Assembly (NCBI RefSeq): GCF_000685355.1
Contig: NZ_JHET01000016.1
Location: 1 to 64,000, forward strand
Length of the DNA: 64,000 bases
Reading direction: 5' to 3'
Source of the DNA: Microbacterium sp. CH12i
Lineage (GTDB): Bacteria > Actinomycetota > Actinomycetes > Actinomycetales > Microbacteriaceae
Every line of letters begins with the position of its first letter. The stretch's first letter is position 1. A program made the translations under genes and the position numbers. Below are positions 1 through 9,108 of this stretch, in pieces. The notes under the pieces are model-generated. The model was not told the DNA's origin. It saw only the letters and a list, made by a program, of their open reading frames with translations, and did no database searches.

Positions 1-653
1 GCGCCAGGCACGGAACGCCAGCAGCAGGATGCGTGCCGCTGCTCGACGTGCGCGCGCTCGTGCGCGATCACCGCGACGAGCTCGTCGGCGTCGAGCCGGT
101 CGAGCAGGCCCTGCGAGAGCACCGTGACCGAGCCGGCGCCGCGCGGCAGGCAGTAGGCGACGGGCACCGCGTCGTCGAGCACGCGCGTGCGCGCCCGGGT
201 CGGATGCGGCGCGGTGAGCATGTCGAGCAGCTCCAGGTGGCGTCGGCGCTGCCTGGTCACCTGCACGATCGTGACGCCCAGATGCACCAGCAGGTAGATC
301 GCCAGCACCGCCGCTGGCACCAGCGCGAACCACGGCATCGCGGGCGCGACCGCGAGCCCGATGAGCGCGAGCGCACCGATCATCGACAGCCCACCGGCAA
401 GGCCGACGCCCTGCCAGACGAGCAGCGCGATCACGGGCGCCCGCATGGGCCAGCCAGCGCGCGCGAGCCAGATCGGCACGGGCCACGCGAGCAGCAGCGC
501 GACGAGGCCCAGCATCACCGCAGCCCACACGATCGCGCCGTGCGGGATCACGATCGCGCCGTACGGGATCTCAAGCGCGCCCGGCAGCACCCCGAGCGCA
601 CCACCCGCGATCGCGCCGTCGATCGCACTCACGGTCGCCAGCAGCACGCTCAC
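1..653 (-). CDS. BlaR1-like M56 membrane metallopeptidase, partial
   Basis: This is the N-terminal part of an M56 family peptidase; the window edge removes the rest. The readable protein has several hydrophobic segments and then a zinc-protease motif, HERAHVEQRH, in which HExxH is clear. In this family such a protein senses a signal at the membrane and leads to inactivation of the adjacent BlaI-type repressor. It follows blaI by 8 bases on the same strand, so the two are probably one operon. Near positions 30-36 the frame breaks: the expected LLLAFRAW follows only if one base, probably a G in CGGC, is restored. The start at a GTG is approximate. Confidence 0.75.
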   Translation of the reverse strand, partial: MSVLLATVSAIDGAIAGGALGVLPGALEIPYGAIVIPHGAIVWAAVMLGLVALLLAWPVPIWLARAGWPMRAPVIALLVWQGVGLAGGLSMIGALALIGLAVAPAMPWFALVPAAVLAIYLLVHLGVTIVQVTRQRRRHLELLDMLTAPHPTRARTRVLDDAVPVAYCLPRGAGSVTVLSQGLLDRLDADELVAVIAHERAHVEQRHASCCWRSVPG

Positions 654-661
654 GCCTGCGA

Positions 662-1018
662 TCAGCTCGTGCCGCGCAGCAGCTGTCGCAGGGTCGTCGC
701 GTCCTCATCGGAGACGCTGCCGACGAAGCGAGCGAGCGCCGCGGAGCGATCCTGCGACTCCCCCAGCACCTCGTGCATGAGCTCGGCTACGTGGTCGGCG
801 CGCGAGGCGACCGCCGTGTAGCGGTAGGGCCGCATGGCGCGGTCGGAGGCGACGAATCCCTTCTTCTCCAGCCGCGAGAGCACCGTCAGCAGCGTCGTCA
901 CAGCGAGCGAACGCCCTGCGGCGGCCAGCTGCTCCTGCACGTCGTAGGCGCTCACCGGCGTCGGCGCATCCCAGACCGCATCCATCACCGTGCGCTCCAA
1001 CTCGCCGAGCGTGCTCAT
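662..1018 (-). CDS. BlaI/MecI/CopY-family transcriptional repressor
   Basis: This 118-residue winged-helix protein has the usual BlaI layout: an N-terminal DNA-binding domain (ELERTVMDAVWDA, then TTLLTVLSRLEKKGFV as the recognition region) and a C-terminal dimerisation helix. The ATG at 1018 is preceded by GGAGG at a good distance; a TTG one codon earlier is less likely. It is transcribed away from cydA and sits just before an M56 peptidase gene, which is the classical repressor and sensor pair. Three dyads in the region between it and cydA are plausible binding sites, so it may control both itself and the bd oxidase. That target is inferred from position. Confidence 0.85.
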   Translation of the reverse strand: MSTLGELERTVMDAVWDAPTPVSAYDVQEQLAAAGRSLAVTTLLTVLSRLEKKGFVASDRAMRPYRYTAVASRADHVAELMHEVLGESQDRSAALARFVGSVSDEDATTLRQLLRGTS

Positions 1019-1109
1019 CAACTGCCTCCTGCACCCTGCCGCGCCGAGCGCGACCGGAACGTGTCTGCGGGCGCGTGTCGCCCATCCGTCACCTCGATCC
1101 TAGCGCGCG

Positions 1110-1167
1110 TTCTACCAGCGTCGAAGTTCTTCTATCGATTGTCGAACTAGTTCTACGCTGTGTAGAA
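1110..1167. promoter_or_regulatory. Three phased dyads, candidate BlaI operators
   Basis: Three related inverted repeats lie in the divergent blaI-cydA region: TTCTAC-CAGC-GTCGAA at 1110-1125, TTCTAT-CGATT-GTCGAA at 1130-1146 and the perfect TTCTAC-GCTGT-GTAGAA at 1151-1167. Their starts are 20-21 bases apart, about two helical turns. BlaI-type operators known elsewhere have a similar TAC...GTA dyad. The array lies 47-104 bases upstream of the cydA start. Confidence 0.6.
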
Positions 1168-1213
1168 TTACTGCCGGCGGCATCCATCGCCCGAAACCTC
1201 GCAAGGAGACCGC

Positions 1214-2864
1214 GTGGAAGTCCTCGACATCGCCAGGTGGCAGTTCGGCATCACGACCGTCTACCACTTCATGCTCGTGCCGCTCACGCTGGGCCTGGGC
1301 ATGACGATCGCCATCATGCAGTCGATCTGGGTGCGCACGGGCGACGAGAAGTACCTGCGCATGGTGAAGTTCTGGGGCAAGCTTTACCTGATCAACTTCA
1401 TCCTGGGCGTCGCGACGGGCCTCGTGCAGGAGTTCCAGTTCGGCATGGCCTGGAGCGAGTACTCCCGCTTCGTCGGCGACGTCTTCGGTGCCCCGCTCGC
1501 GCTCGAGGGGCTGCTGGCGTTCTTCGCCGAATCGACCTTCCTCGGCATCTGGATCTTCGGCTGGGGCCGCTTGCGCAAGAGCCTGCACCTCGCGGCGCTG
1601 TGGTGCGCCGTGATCGGATCGTGGCTCTCTGCCTACTTCATCATCGTCGCCAACTCGTGGATGCAGCACCCTGTCGGCGTCGAGATGGGCGCCGACGGCC
1701 GCCCGGTCATGACTGACTTCTGGGCCGTGCTCACCAACAGCACCGCGCTCGCCGCCGTCACCCACACCCTCTTCGGCGCGCTCATCGTCGCCGGCATGTT
1801 CCTCATCGGCATCAGCTGGTACCACTTGTGGCGGCGGCGCCACGACGGCATCGACACGGTGGCGACCGGTGTGGCGACCGGCGCGAGCACGGGCATGACG
1901 GGCACGGCGGGTGCGTCGGGTCGCGTCATCGTCGGCGCCGCGCCCGCGGTGCCGGGCCGCGACCGCACCGACCACGGCGTGTGGCTCTGGTCGCTGCGCT
2001 TCGGCGCCGTGATGGCGATCGTCGCCTTTGGCGGCCTGACCCTCACGGGCGACTGGCAGGGCAAGCTCATGTACGAGCAGCAGCCGATGAAGATGGCCTC
2101 CGCAGAGGCCGCGTGCCACACCGGCTCGTCGTTCTCGGTCCTCTCGCTCGGCGACCCCGGCTCGACCGACTGCTCGGATGTCATCACGCTCATCGAGATC
2201 CCCGGCGTGCTCGGCTTCCTCGGCACCGGCGAGTGGGGCGCCGACATGCCCGGCATCTCCGACCTCGAGCCGCAGTACCAGAACCAGTATGGCGAGACGA
2301 TCCCGAACGACGAGCTCTACGGCTCGTTCGCGGGCAGCGAGGTGCAGTACGTGCCGCCGATGTGGGTCACCTACTGGGGCTTCCGGCTCATGATCGGCCT
2401 GGGCGCCATCACCGCCTTCGGCGCGCTCGTGGCGCTGTGGCTCACCCGCCGAGGCACCGTGCCGCGATCCCCGTGGATCATGCGCCTGGCGATCCTCGGC
2501 ATCCTGGCGCCCTTCGCGGGCAACATCGCTGGCTGGATCTTCACCGAGATCGGCCGCCAGCCCTTCGTCGTCGCCCCCAACCCCGACCCCTCGGGCATCG
2601 ACGGCGTGTTCATGTTCACCGCCGCCGCCGTCTCCCCCCGGCGTCACCGCGGGCGAGATGCTCTTCTCCGTCATCACGCTGACCGCCGTCTACGCGGTGC
2701 TCATGGTGGTCGAACTGTTCCTGCTCGTGAAGTACGTGCGGGGTGGGGTCGCAAGCGCGATGCCCGAGCTCGCATCGGCGCACCGTGACCCTGACAGCGG
2801 CGGCGACACCGAAGAATCCGACGACAACGACCGCCGCGACGACGTGCTCGCCTTCGCCTACTAG
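1214..2864 (+). CDS. cydA: Cytochrome bd oxidase subunit I (frameshifted in this sequence)
   Basis: CydA is the membrane subunit of cytochrome bd that carries haems b558, b595 and d and oxidises menaquinol with oxygen. The GTG start at 1214 has AAGGAG upstream, and the protein opens with ARWQFGITTVYHFMLVP, which holds the conserved N-terminal haem histidine (residue 18). The frame breaks near 2635, where six C residues replace the five needed to read SPGVTAGEMLFSV; the last part then runs to 2864. With that base removed the protein would be about 549 residues, a little long because of a Thr/Gly/Ala-rich insert around residues 215-250. cydB follows after 27 bases. Confidence 0.88.
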
Positions 2865-2891
2865 CCGCCCGAGAGAAGAACAGGAACCATC

Positions 2892-3949
2892 ATGGAACCG
2901 CTCGCCATCACCTGGTTCGTGATCATCGCCGTGCTCTGGATCGGTTTCCTCGTGCTCGAGGGCTTCGATCTCGCGTCGGCATGCGCATGCTCTTCGCCAC
3001 CCGCGACGAGCGCGAGCGCCGCGTCATGCTCAACACCATCGGGCCCGTCTGGGACGGCAACGAGGTGTGGCTGATCACCGCCGGCGCCGGCATGTTCGCG
3101 GCCTTCCCCGAGTGGTACGCGTCGCTGTTCTCGGCCCTCTACGTGCCGCTCACGGTGGCGCTCGTCGGCCTGATCCTGCGCGCGGTCTCGATCGAGTGGC
3201 GCGGCAAGGTGCACACCGCGCGCTGGCGCGGCGCGTGGACGGCGGGCATCGGCCTCGGCTCGCTCATCGCCGCCTTCTGCATCGGCGCGATGCTCGCGCT
3301 CACCTCACTCGGCCTGCCGATCGACGACAACGGCGACCGCGTCGGCGGCCCCTTCGTGTGGCTCGGTGCGCCCGCAATCATCGGCGGCCTCGCGGTCGTG
3401 GGCTTCTCGCTCGCCCACTCGGCGACCTTCCTGGCGCTGAAGGCCGACGGCCCCGTGCGGCAGCGCTCGGCGGCCTTCGCCGCCCGCTGGGCGCCGCTGT
3501 GCCTCGTGCCCGCCGCGGTGTGGGCGCTCTGGGTGCAACTCGAGCACGGCGGCAACGCGGTGTCGTGGACGCTCGTGGTGCTCGCCGTCGTCGCCGCCCT
3601 GTTTGGCTGGGGCCAAGCGAAGCGCCGCCGAGAAGGCCTCGCGTTCACAGGCTACGCCGCCTTCGGCCTGTTCGGCGTGGCGGCGATCTTCGCCGGCATG
3701 TTCCCGCGCCTGCTGCCCTCGACAGTCGACCCGGCCTTCGACCTCACGCTCATGAACGCCGCCAACAGCCCCTACACGCTCGGCGTCATGACGGTCATCA
3801 CCGCCATCAGCCTTCCGATCATCCTCGCCTACCAGGCGTGGAGCTACTGGGTCTTCCGCCGCCGCGTCACGCCCGACATGATCCCCGACGCCCACATCGT
3901 GCTGCCCGCGATCCTGCGCGACAAGGATGCGGTGGCCCCACGCGCGTAA
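2892..3949 (+). CDS. cydB: Cytochrome bd oxidase subunit II (frameshifted in this sequence)
   Basis: CydB is the second core subunit of the bd quinol oxidase. It starts at the ATG at 2892 and opens with a hydrophobic segment ending in LVLEGFDL, the usual CydB signature. One G is missing near 2973 (CTCGCGTC where CTCGGCGTC is expected), after which the frame beginning MRMLFATRDERERR continues to the stop at 3949. The rest is a normal multi-spanning CydB with EVWLITAGAGMFAAFP and a typical C-terminus. No cydD or cydC assembly genes follow, which differs from many actinobacterial cyd operons. Confidence 0.88.
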
Positions 3950-3962
3950 CCCCTGCCAGGGG
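3950..3962 (+). terminator. Short GC hairpin after cydB
   Basis: CCCCT at 3950-3954 pairs with AGGGG at 3958-3962, immediately after the cydB stop codon. There is no T-run, so termination here is only suggested. Confidence 0.35.
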
Positions 3963-4010
3963 CTAGCGGTTATCTAAATCCTCATCCGTGTACTCGGTAC
4001 TGCTCGGGGC

Positions 4011-4094
4011 CTATTCAGAAAACCCAGGTCGTACGGAGCACCACACGAGCAGCAGTGAGATGCCGTCAAGGGAAAGCGTGTCGGTTACGTTCAT
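4011..4094 (-). other. Short coding-like remnant, 27 residues
   Basis: A short reading frame starts at an ATG at 4094 with AGAGGA upstream and ends at 4011. The predicted peptide is partly hydrophobic (ISLLLVWCSV). It may be the broken 5' end of a membrane protein gene or chance. The stretch 4095-4207 beside it holds nothing else that I can identify. Confidence 0.2.
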
Positions 4095-4207
4095 GGCAGT
4101 TCCTCTGGTGATCTGGATTTGGAGCGGTCAGGGGCGGGGTGGGGTGGGTAGCGGGATAGCAAACAAGTACGGCAGCGACACATCCTCGTCGACGGTCAGC
4201 TCGTCAA

Positions 4208-5074
4208 TCACCCCGCGTTCGCCTGGAGCCAGGTCAGTGAGTCCACGGCGGTGCCGTCGATGTACACCTCAAAGTGCAGATGGTTCGCGGTAGAGCGGCC
4301 GGTGCTTCCGACCAGGCCGATCAGTTCCCCGGCGGAGACGGTTTGCCCGACGGCGACCTGCCGGCTCCCGGTCCGCATATGCGGGTAGACCGTCCTCACC
4401 CGCTGACCATTCACCACGGACTCCAGGATGACGGTCACGCCGTACGCGGAGTAGCTGTCCTGGGAAATCCTGACGACACCGTCGACGGCGGCGAAGACGG
4501 GGGTGCCCCCCGCGGCCAGCATGTCCGTGCCCATGTGCGCCCCGCCACGGGCCCCGAAGCCGTCGCCCACCGTGAACGGTCCACCCAGTGGCCACCGTAC
4601 GATCCCGCTGCCCGGTGCCACCATGCTGTAATCGAGCCGAGGCGAGGCGAGCTGCGCGTTCGCGCGTGCGCGCGCCGCGGTCGCTTCGTCCGCTTTCTTC
4701 TGCCGGATTTCTTCCGGTGTGGTCGCGGAATAGCTCCCCCGCGTGAGCGGAGCCACAGACACCTCGGAGGCGACGACGAGAGACTGCGTTTCCTCGGAGG
4801 CGAGCTGCTGAATCGTCTGAGCGTCCACGTCCGTGGGGCTGACAGCGTATGAAGGCAACGCGAACGCGGTCGTCAGGCCGCAGACCACTGTGAGGACGGT
4901 GAGCGTCCGCAGTGAACGTGCGGCTGTCGTGGCGCGGCGGCGCTGTCTAGGGTGCGCTGTCCTTTTCTGGTGGGAGTCAACCCCCCGTCGCCGGTCAGCG
5001 TCGAGACGAAGGCTACGTCGAGAGGGAGGCCCCTCGGGCGGTTCACCCCCGAGAAACTGAGCCTGTTCGGTCAC
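4208..5074 (-). CDS. Secreted M23-family (LytM-like) peptidase
   Basis: This 288-residue protein has a basic N-terminus, a hydrophobic export segment at about residues 55-75 and a C-terminal M23 domain that would cleave peptidoglycan cross-links or act as a cell-wall binding factor. The zinc ligands are visible in GGAHMGTDM (His and Asp) and in NHLHFEVY (the HxH pair). The GTG start at 5074 has GGAGGG eight bases upstream. A short coiled stretch (PEEIRQKKADEATAARARA) precedes the catalytic domain. It lies downstream of a broken TlpA-like lipoprotein gene on the same strand and is not obviously part of an operon now. Confidence 0.85.
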   Translation of the reverse strand: MTEQAQFLGGEPPEGPPSRRSLRLDADRRRGVDSHQKRTAHPRQRRRATTAARSLRTLTVLTVVCGLTTAFALPSYAVSPTDVDAQTIQQLASEETQSLVVASEVSVAPLTRGSYSATTPEEIRQKKADEATAARARANAQLASPRLDYSMVAPGSGIVRWPLGGPFTVGDGFGARGGAHMGTDMLAAGGTPVFAAVDGVVRISQDSYSAYGVTVILESVVNGQRVRTVYPHMRTGSRQVAVGQTVSAGELIGLVGSTGRSTANHLHFEVYIDGTAVDSLTWLQANAG

Positions 5075-5082
5075 GATGACCC

Positions 5083-5530
5083 TCCTTCGTTCGCAATCCA
5101 GTCGATCCTCACGGTGCGTCCTCCGTCGTCCGCCGAGCGCGAACCCGAGCAGCGGCGCCCCGACGAGTCCCGCCCGTCCCCGCAGGCGAGGGTGGAAAGA
5201 GCGCTGGGCGATGCCGAAAAGGCCGACAGTAGTGCCTCGAAGACGACCGGCTCACCGCTCCACCGGGATCTCCACGACCTGGAAGTCGCTGACGATATAG
5301 TCCTTGTCATTCCCGTCGCGGTACTGCTGCGCGACCGAGTCGCTCGCGGCGCAGCCGGTGAGGATGCCCGCCAGGAGCACCCCAGCAGCGGCCGGGAAGA
5401 CCACGCGGGTAATGGACTCTCCCCTATTTCTATTGCGACGGGCACGGGCGACGGCACGCGGGCCGCTGGCAAGTCCGCGACCGATCGCGAATTGTCGTAT
5501 CTGCTTGGGAGTCAATGGGGCGCTCCTCAT
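5083..5530 (-). pseudogene. Truncated TlpA/ResA-like thioredoxin lipoprotein
   Basis: The N-terminal part resembles actinobacterial TlpA-type lipoproteins: a hydrophobic segment ending in a lipobox (LAGILTGC), then SVAQQYRDGNDKDYIVSDFQVVEIP. In the next frame the sequence continues GEPVVFEALL, where such proteins read GEPV. The catalytic CxxC region and everything after it are missing. The gene is therefore a frameshifted and truncated remnant. Full-length relatives reduce periplasmic disulfides or serve cytochrome maturation. The match is by family pattern only. Confidence 0.5.
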
Positions 5531-5886
5531 CTTTCATATCGGGCCTCTGTCGAGAAGACCGGGCTATCGAGAGAACTACGTGTGAGCTCTCGTCGCGTCT
5601 GGTGGCTACCCGGGATCGGGCGGTGATGCGCCGGGAGTTTGTATGGTCTCGACGCCGCGATGACACCGGACTCGGATGAGCGTGAATGTCGCCTCGGGTG
5701 TGTGGCGAAACGGCGATCCCCTGCGGTCAGCTGACCCGCGACTCGGGACGAGTTCATCGACATTCGCGAGTGCGGTATCCATACGATTCGACGCCATCAA
5801 GATACGCCTCGGCGTGAGCGTCAGGCACGGCTACAAAGCGCACCTGTGCACGACTTCGCAGCGCTCTTCGTGAAGGATAGCGAGAA
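5531..5886. other. Stretch without a recognisable gene
   Basis: About 350 bases separate the TlpA remnant from the DUF6153-like gene. The frames here are short, and I see no RNA gene, repeat or convincing promoter. Confidence 0.5.
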
Positions 5887-6348
5887 TCAGATTCGGGACA
5901 AGCTCAGTTGAGTCAGAGACAGTGCGCTTGCTCGCGGACGCGCAAATGGTGCGGGAATCGACGGCAGGACGAATGTGACCGACACGCGGTCAAGAGGAGT
6001 GGGTCGCTGTAATAGCCACTTGCGGAGAATTGCGAAGACAAGACCGCACATCACGCCAAGGGCGCAGAGGGCCGATCCAACGAGTGCGCTGGTCCCTGGT
6101 GCGCTGTCCAGAACGGCGTCGCCTCGCGGACCCGCATGCGCTGAATCGTCGTCATCGCCGACAGTGTTGTTCTGCGGGCTCGGTTGCACAAGCGTTGCCG
6201 AGGCAAAGATTGTGTCATCGGTCTTCTCATAGGTTGCGCACGCTGCCCCGATTGCAAGAAGCATCGTGAAACACACAGTGATGATGAGACTCATTATCAC
6301 TGGTCGCCCGGACCACTTCTCGAAGTGGAGGCCGCGGGCTGAGGTCAT
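5887..6348 (-). CDS. DUF6153-like small membrane protein
   Basis: The 153-residue product has a hydrophobic segment near residues 19-38 and another near 90-112, with a polar, acidic linker between them. Its last residues (ALSLTQLSLSRI) nearly repeat the end of the product at 19905-20357 (PLSLTQLSLSRT), and the two share the same layout. Proteins of this type occur in actinobacteria beside copper and metal genes, but their function is unknown. The second Met (at 6294), just before the first membrane segment, is an alternative start. It lies next to a duplicated fragment that includes part of a cation transporter gene. Confidence 0.6.
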   Translation of the reverse strand: MTSARGLHFEKWSGRPVIMSLIITVCFTMLLAIGAACATYEKTDDTIFASATLVQPSPQNNTVGDDDDSAHAGPRGDAVLDSAPGTSALVGSALCALGVMCGLVFAILRKWLLQRPTPLDRVSVTFVLPSIPAPFARPRASALSLTQLSLSRI

Positions 6349-6355
6349 CGCTTCA

Positions 6356-6505
6356 CTATATCTCCCCGCAATTGGCCGATCGAATTCGATCGATGTGTCT
6401 TTGCGGAACGTTGAGCACGTGTGAATCGAGCACTCTTCGCGGATATCGGACTCGGTGGGCGATCGGTGGATCGAGCACGCTGCTGCTATGACCTGCGGAC
6501 ATCAT
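6356..6505 (-). pseudogene. Truncated 5' end of a CDF transporter gene
   Basis: Only the ribosome-binding region and the first codons (MMSAGHS) match the intact CDF gene that starts at 18129. After about position 6484 the similarity stops and the frame runs into unrelated sequence. This marks the left edge of the duplicated segment 6484-7306. Confidence 0.7.
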
Positions 6506-7306
6506 GATGACTTTCCTTTCAGGGACGGTCGGTGACGTGTCGAGCGACCGTGAGTGCATCCCGCCATGCACCGTCGATCGTGTCGGCACCTCGGCGGCTG
6601 TAACCGGGCATCCCGGCAACGAAAAGACCGGGAATTGTCGTCTTCGTGCGCGACCGCTGCTCGTGCGGCGCCAGGTGAGGAAGCCACGCATCTCCCGGCA
6701 GATACCCGGTGGCGAGGATCACCGAAGTCGGCTGCATCTGCGACCCATCAGCGAACGTCACCATCGCACCCTCCGCATTCACCACGGCAGGAGCCCGCGT
6801 GATTGCACCGGATACTCCGGCAGAGTGGGTGAATACTGGCTCGGGGCGCCGCCTGCCTGACAGCCATGACACTGTCGTACCTGCGGTCGCGACGTATCGT
6901 TCTCGTGGCCGGTATCGGCGCGGTGTTCGTGACGAGAGGGTGACGTCGTGGGAACCACACAGTTCCTCCGCGATCTGCACACCGCTATTGCCTCCGCCGA
7001 CGATCAGTACGCTCCCGGATGGTATCTGCGCGGGATACTGGTACGCATTCGAGTGCTGCACGATTCCCGGAACGGTCAATGCTCCGGCCCAGCCCGGCAT
7101 CCATGGCACCGCGGCGGCGCCGGTCGCGCACACGACGTTACGGGTCTGAACAAGCCCGCCGGATGTCGACAGCTGCAGTGCGAAACCCTCACCGAGGCGT
7201 TTCACCCCAACGCGATCTCAACCGTTGCGAGGTAGTCAAGCATCTCGTCCGCCCGGGGATAACGGCACTGATCCCCAGGGAACGGGAATGGCGGAAGCGC
7301 GCTGCC
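6484..7306. repeat. Direct repeat, copy 1 of CzcO/CDF segment
   Basis: This segment is nearly identical to 18108-18962, in the same orientation. It covers the start of the CDF gene and most of the CzcO-like gene. Relative to the second copy it lacks about 34 bases near 7205, apparently between two CACCCC-containing stretches, but it keeps the G that is missing at about 18411 in the other copy. Confidence 0.85.
6519..7306 (-). pseudogene. CzcO-like FAD-dependent oxidoreductase, N-terminally truncated copy
   Basis: The frame from 7205 to 6519 encodes the C-terminal two thirds of a flavin monooxygenase-like protein (COG2072). It includes the second Rossmann motif (LIVGGGNSGVQIAEEL) and the typical ATGYLPG and GLFVAGMPG motifs. 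The first FAD-binding motif and the N-terminus are lost: a short deletion at about 7205 breaks the frame and homology ends at about 7306. The fuller copy lies at 18143-19158. This copy is continuous across the point where the other one is frameshifted. Confidence 0.8.
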
Positions 7307-7307
7307 T

Positions 7308-7366
7308 AGGTTCCAAGTTAGGAGCTGGGCAGTCATGACGCGACGAGATGGGAGCGCAGGTGCTAG
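7308..7366 (-). pseudogene. Fragment of the 21963-22430 membrane-protein gene
   Basis: About 55 bases, beginning AGGTTCCAAGTTAGGAGCTG, closely match the stretch that starts at about 22179 inside the intact gene at 21963-22430. It abuts the end of the duplicated CzcO segment, so it is a recombination junction rather than a gene. Confidence 0.6.
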
Positions 7367-7393
7367 TGGGCCTGTTCGTTAGTTCGTCGAGGT

Positions 7394-7562
7394 TCAGGTC
7401 CAGGCTGTGGGGTCGGCGAGGTAGAGTCCGCAGGCAGTGTCCAGTGCGTCCTCGCGAGCCTTGCCGAAGCGCGTCGCGCGCTCGAAGGGACCCCGCGACG
7501 TGCCGGCCGTTCCATACGACAAACGCTGCATCGTCATCTGAGCCCCGCACGTTCCTGACCAT
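7394..7562 (-). pseudogene. Small unknown gene with a frameshift
   Basis: One frame begins MVRNVRGSDDDAAFVVWNG and, after a one-base shift in the middle, another frame ends in KAREDALDTACGLYLADP and a stop at 7394. Joined, they would make a protein of about 55 residues. I do not recognise the family. It lies between a recombination junction and the palindrome upstream of the desaturase gene. Confidence 0.35.
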
Positions 7563-7579
7563 CCACGCCAAGCATCCTG

Positions 7580-7603
7580 CCGTATACGCAGTAGCGTATA
7601 CGG
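7580..7603. promoter_or_regulatory. Perfect 10-bp inverted repeat, candidate operator
   Basis: The arm CCGTATACGC at 7580-7589 is followed by AGTA and its exact complement at 7594-7603. The site is 32 bases before the desaturase ATG. A TetR-type regulator is a fair guess, because a truncated TetR gene lies just after the desaturase gene. Confidence 0.55.
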
Positions 7604-7635
7604 GTCGGGTTAGCCTTGGACGAAGCGATCGGCAG

Positions 7636-8796
7636 ATGCCCTTGGCTTCACAGCTCAAGGGCTCCGATCGTCAGGAGAGCAACATCTCCACCGCACAGGT
7701 CGAACAGACCACAAGCACTCTTGGACGCGTGCGGCAGACCTATGCCAGCAACGCCGATTTTCCTCCGATGGCCAAGGCCTATCAGAACGTCTCGCGGGTC
7801 GTGCGTGAGATGGGACTGCTGCAGCGCGCCCCACGCTTCTACAGCTTCGTCGCCGCTGGCATCGCTCTCGCACTCGGCGGAGCGATCACCGGATTCATCC
7901 TGCTCGGCGACAGCTGGTTCCAGCTGTTCGTCGCCGGCGCCCTCGGCGTCATCTTCACGCAGATCGCCTTCCTCGCCCACGAGGCCGCCCACCGTCAGAT
8001 CCTGACCTCGGGACCGGCGAACTTCCGTCTTGCCCGCATCCTCGCGGGCTCCATCGGAATGAGCTACGCATGGTGGGACAACAAGCACACCAAGCACCAC
8101 GGCAACCCCAACATGGTCGGCAAAGACCCCGACATTGATGTCGACACGATTTCGTTCCTTGAAGAGGACGCTGCAAAGTCGCGCGGTCTCATCCGGCTGA
8201 TCACTCGCAAGCAGGGCTGGCTGTTCTTCCCGCTGCTCACGCTCGAGGGACTCAACCTGCATTACCTCAGCATCAAGTACCTCCTCACGGAGAAGAAGGT
8301 CAAGGGCCGCTGGACCGAGCTCGGGATCATCGCACTGCGGTTCGCCATCGTGCTGACTCCGATCTTCCTCTTCCTGCCGCTGGGTATGGCCTTCGCCTTC
8401 ATCGGCGTGCAGATGGCCGTGTTCGGCGTCTACATGGGCGCATCGTTCGCCCCGAACCACAAGGGCATGCCGATCATCGAACCGGGTGCTCGTCTCGACT
8501 TCTTCACCAAGCAGGTGCGCACCTCTCGCAACGTCAGCGGCGGATGGTGGGCGACGTGGATGTTCGGTGGCCTGAACTACCAGGTTGAGCACCACCTCTT
8601 CCCGAACATGCCGCGTCTGCACCTGTCGAAGGCCCGCGGAATCGTTCGTGACTACTGTCTCTCCAACGATGTGCCGTACACCGAGACCACGGTCCTGCGC
8701 TCCTACGCGATAGTCATCGATTACCTAAACCGCGTGGGGCTCGCCGCTGGCGACCCGTTCGACTGCCCGGCTGTGACGCAGTTCCAGCGGGCCTAG
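7636..8796 (+). CDS. Membrane fatty acid desaturase
   Basis: This is a di-iron acyl desaturase of about 386 residues that would insert a double bond into membrane fatty acids. All three histidine clusters are present: HEAAH, HTKHHGN and QVEHHLFP. Hydrophobic segments lie between them in the usual order. The ATG at 7636 is the plausible start in this sequence, but AGGAG at about 7671 followed by GAGAGCAACATC suggests that the original start was a GTG or ATG near 7675 that has mutated. A palindrome at 7580-7603 and a truncated TetR gene downstream suggest former local regulation. Confidence 0.88.
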   Translation: MPLASQLKGSDRQESNISTAQVEQTTSTLGRVRQTYASNADFPPMAKAYQNVSRVVREMGLLQRAPRFYSFVAAGIALALGGAITGFILLGDSWFQLFVAGALGVIFTQIAFLAHEAAHRQILTSGPANFRLARILAGSIGMSYAWWDNKHTKHHGNPNMVGKDPDIDVDTISFLEEDAAKSRGLIRLITRKQGWLFFPLLTLEGLNLHYLSIKYLLTEKKVKGRWTELGIIALRFAIVLTPIFLFLPLGMAFAFIGVQMAVFGVYMGASFAPNHKGMPIIEPGARLDFFTKQVRTSRNVSGGWWATWMFGGLNYQVEHHLFPNMPRLHLSKARGIVRDYCLSNDVPYTETTVLRSYAIVIDYLNRVGLAAGDPFDCPAVTQFQRA

Positions 8797-8800
8797 GCAT

Positions 8801-9049
8801 TCAGGCGGCGCGCGACACCCAGCCGGCCTCGTGCAGGCGCTGGAACGCGTCCAGCAGCAGATCGAGCGTGAACTCGAACTCGGACTGATCGTCGCAGGCT
8901 CCCTGCGGATTGCGCATCGCGGCATCCATCGCGACCGCCGTGACGTGCGGATAGTTCGTCGTCATGAACTGCATCATCTGCTGCTCTTCCTCGGATGGCG
9001 GCACCGGCGCTGGTGCGGCCGAGAACGCCTCGGGGTTGAATCCCCAGAT
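8801..9049 (-). pseudogene. TetR-family regulator, C-terminal fragment
   Basis: The frame encodes about 80 residues that look like the ligand-binding end of a TetR-type repressor (MQFMTTNYPHVTAVAM...FTLDLLLDAFQRLH). The DNA-binding N-terminus is absent, because an IS481-like end begins at about position 9050. The stop at 8801 is four bases from the convergent desaturase stop. Confidence 0.55.
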
Positions 9050-9108
9050 TGTTATGTCGCAGGACATCGGTGACAGTTCTGTATCAGGACATCGGTGGCA
9101 GTTTCGGT
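9050..9108. mobile_element. IS481-family terminal fragment
   Basis: The stretch begins TGTTATGTCGCAGGACATCG and contains two direct copies of AGGACATCGGTGRCAGTT, which is typical of the ends of IS481-family elements. No transposase gene remains in the window. It truncates the TetR gene on its left side. Confidence 0.6.

Noticed and set aside
1112..2677. A 521-residue minus-strand open frame opposite cydA
   Set aside because: It is an antisense shadow of cydA with runs of charged residues and no domain.
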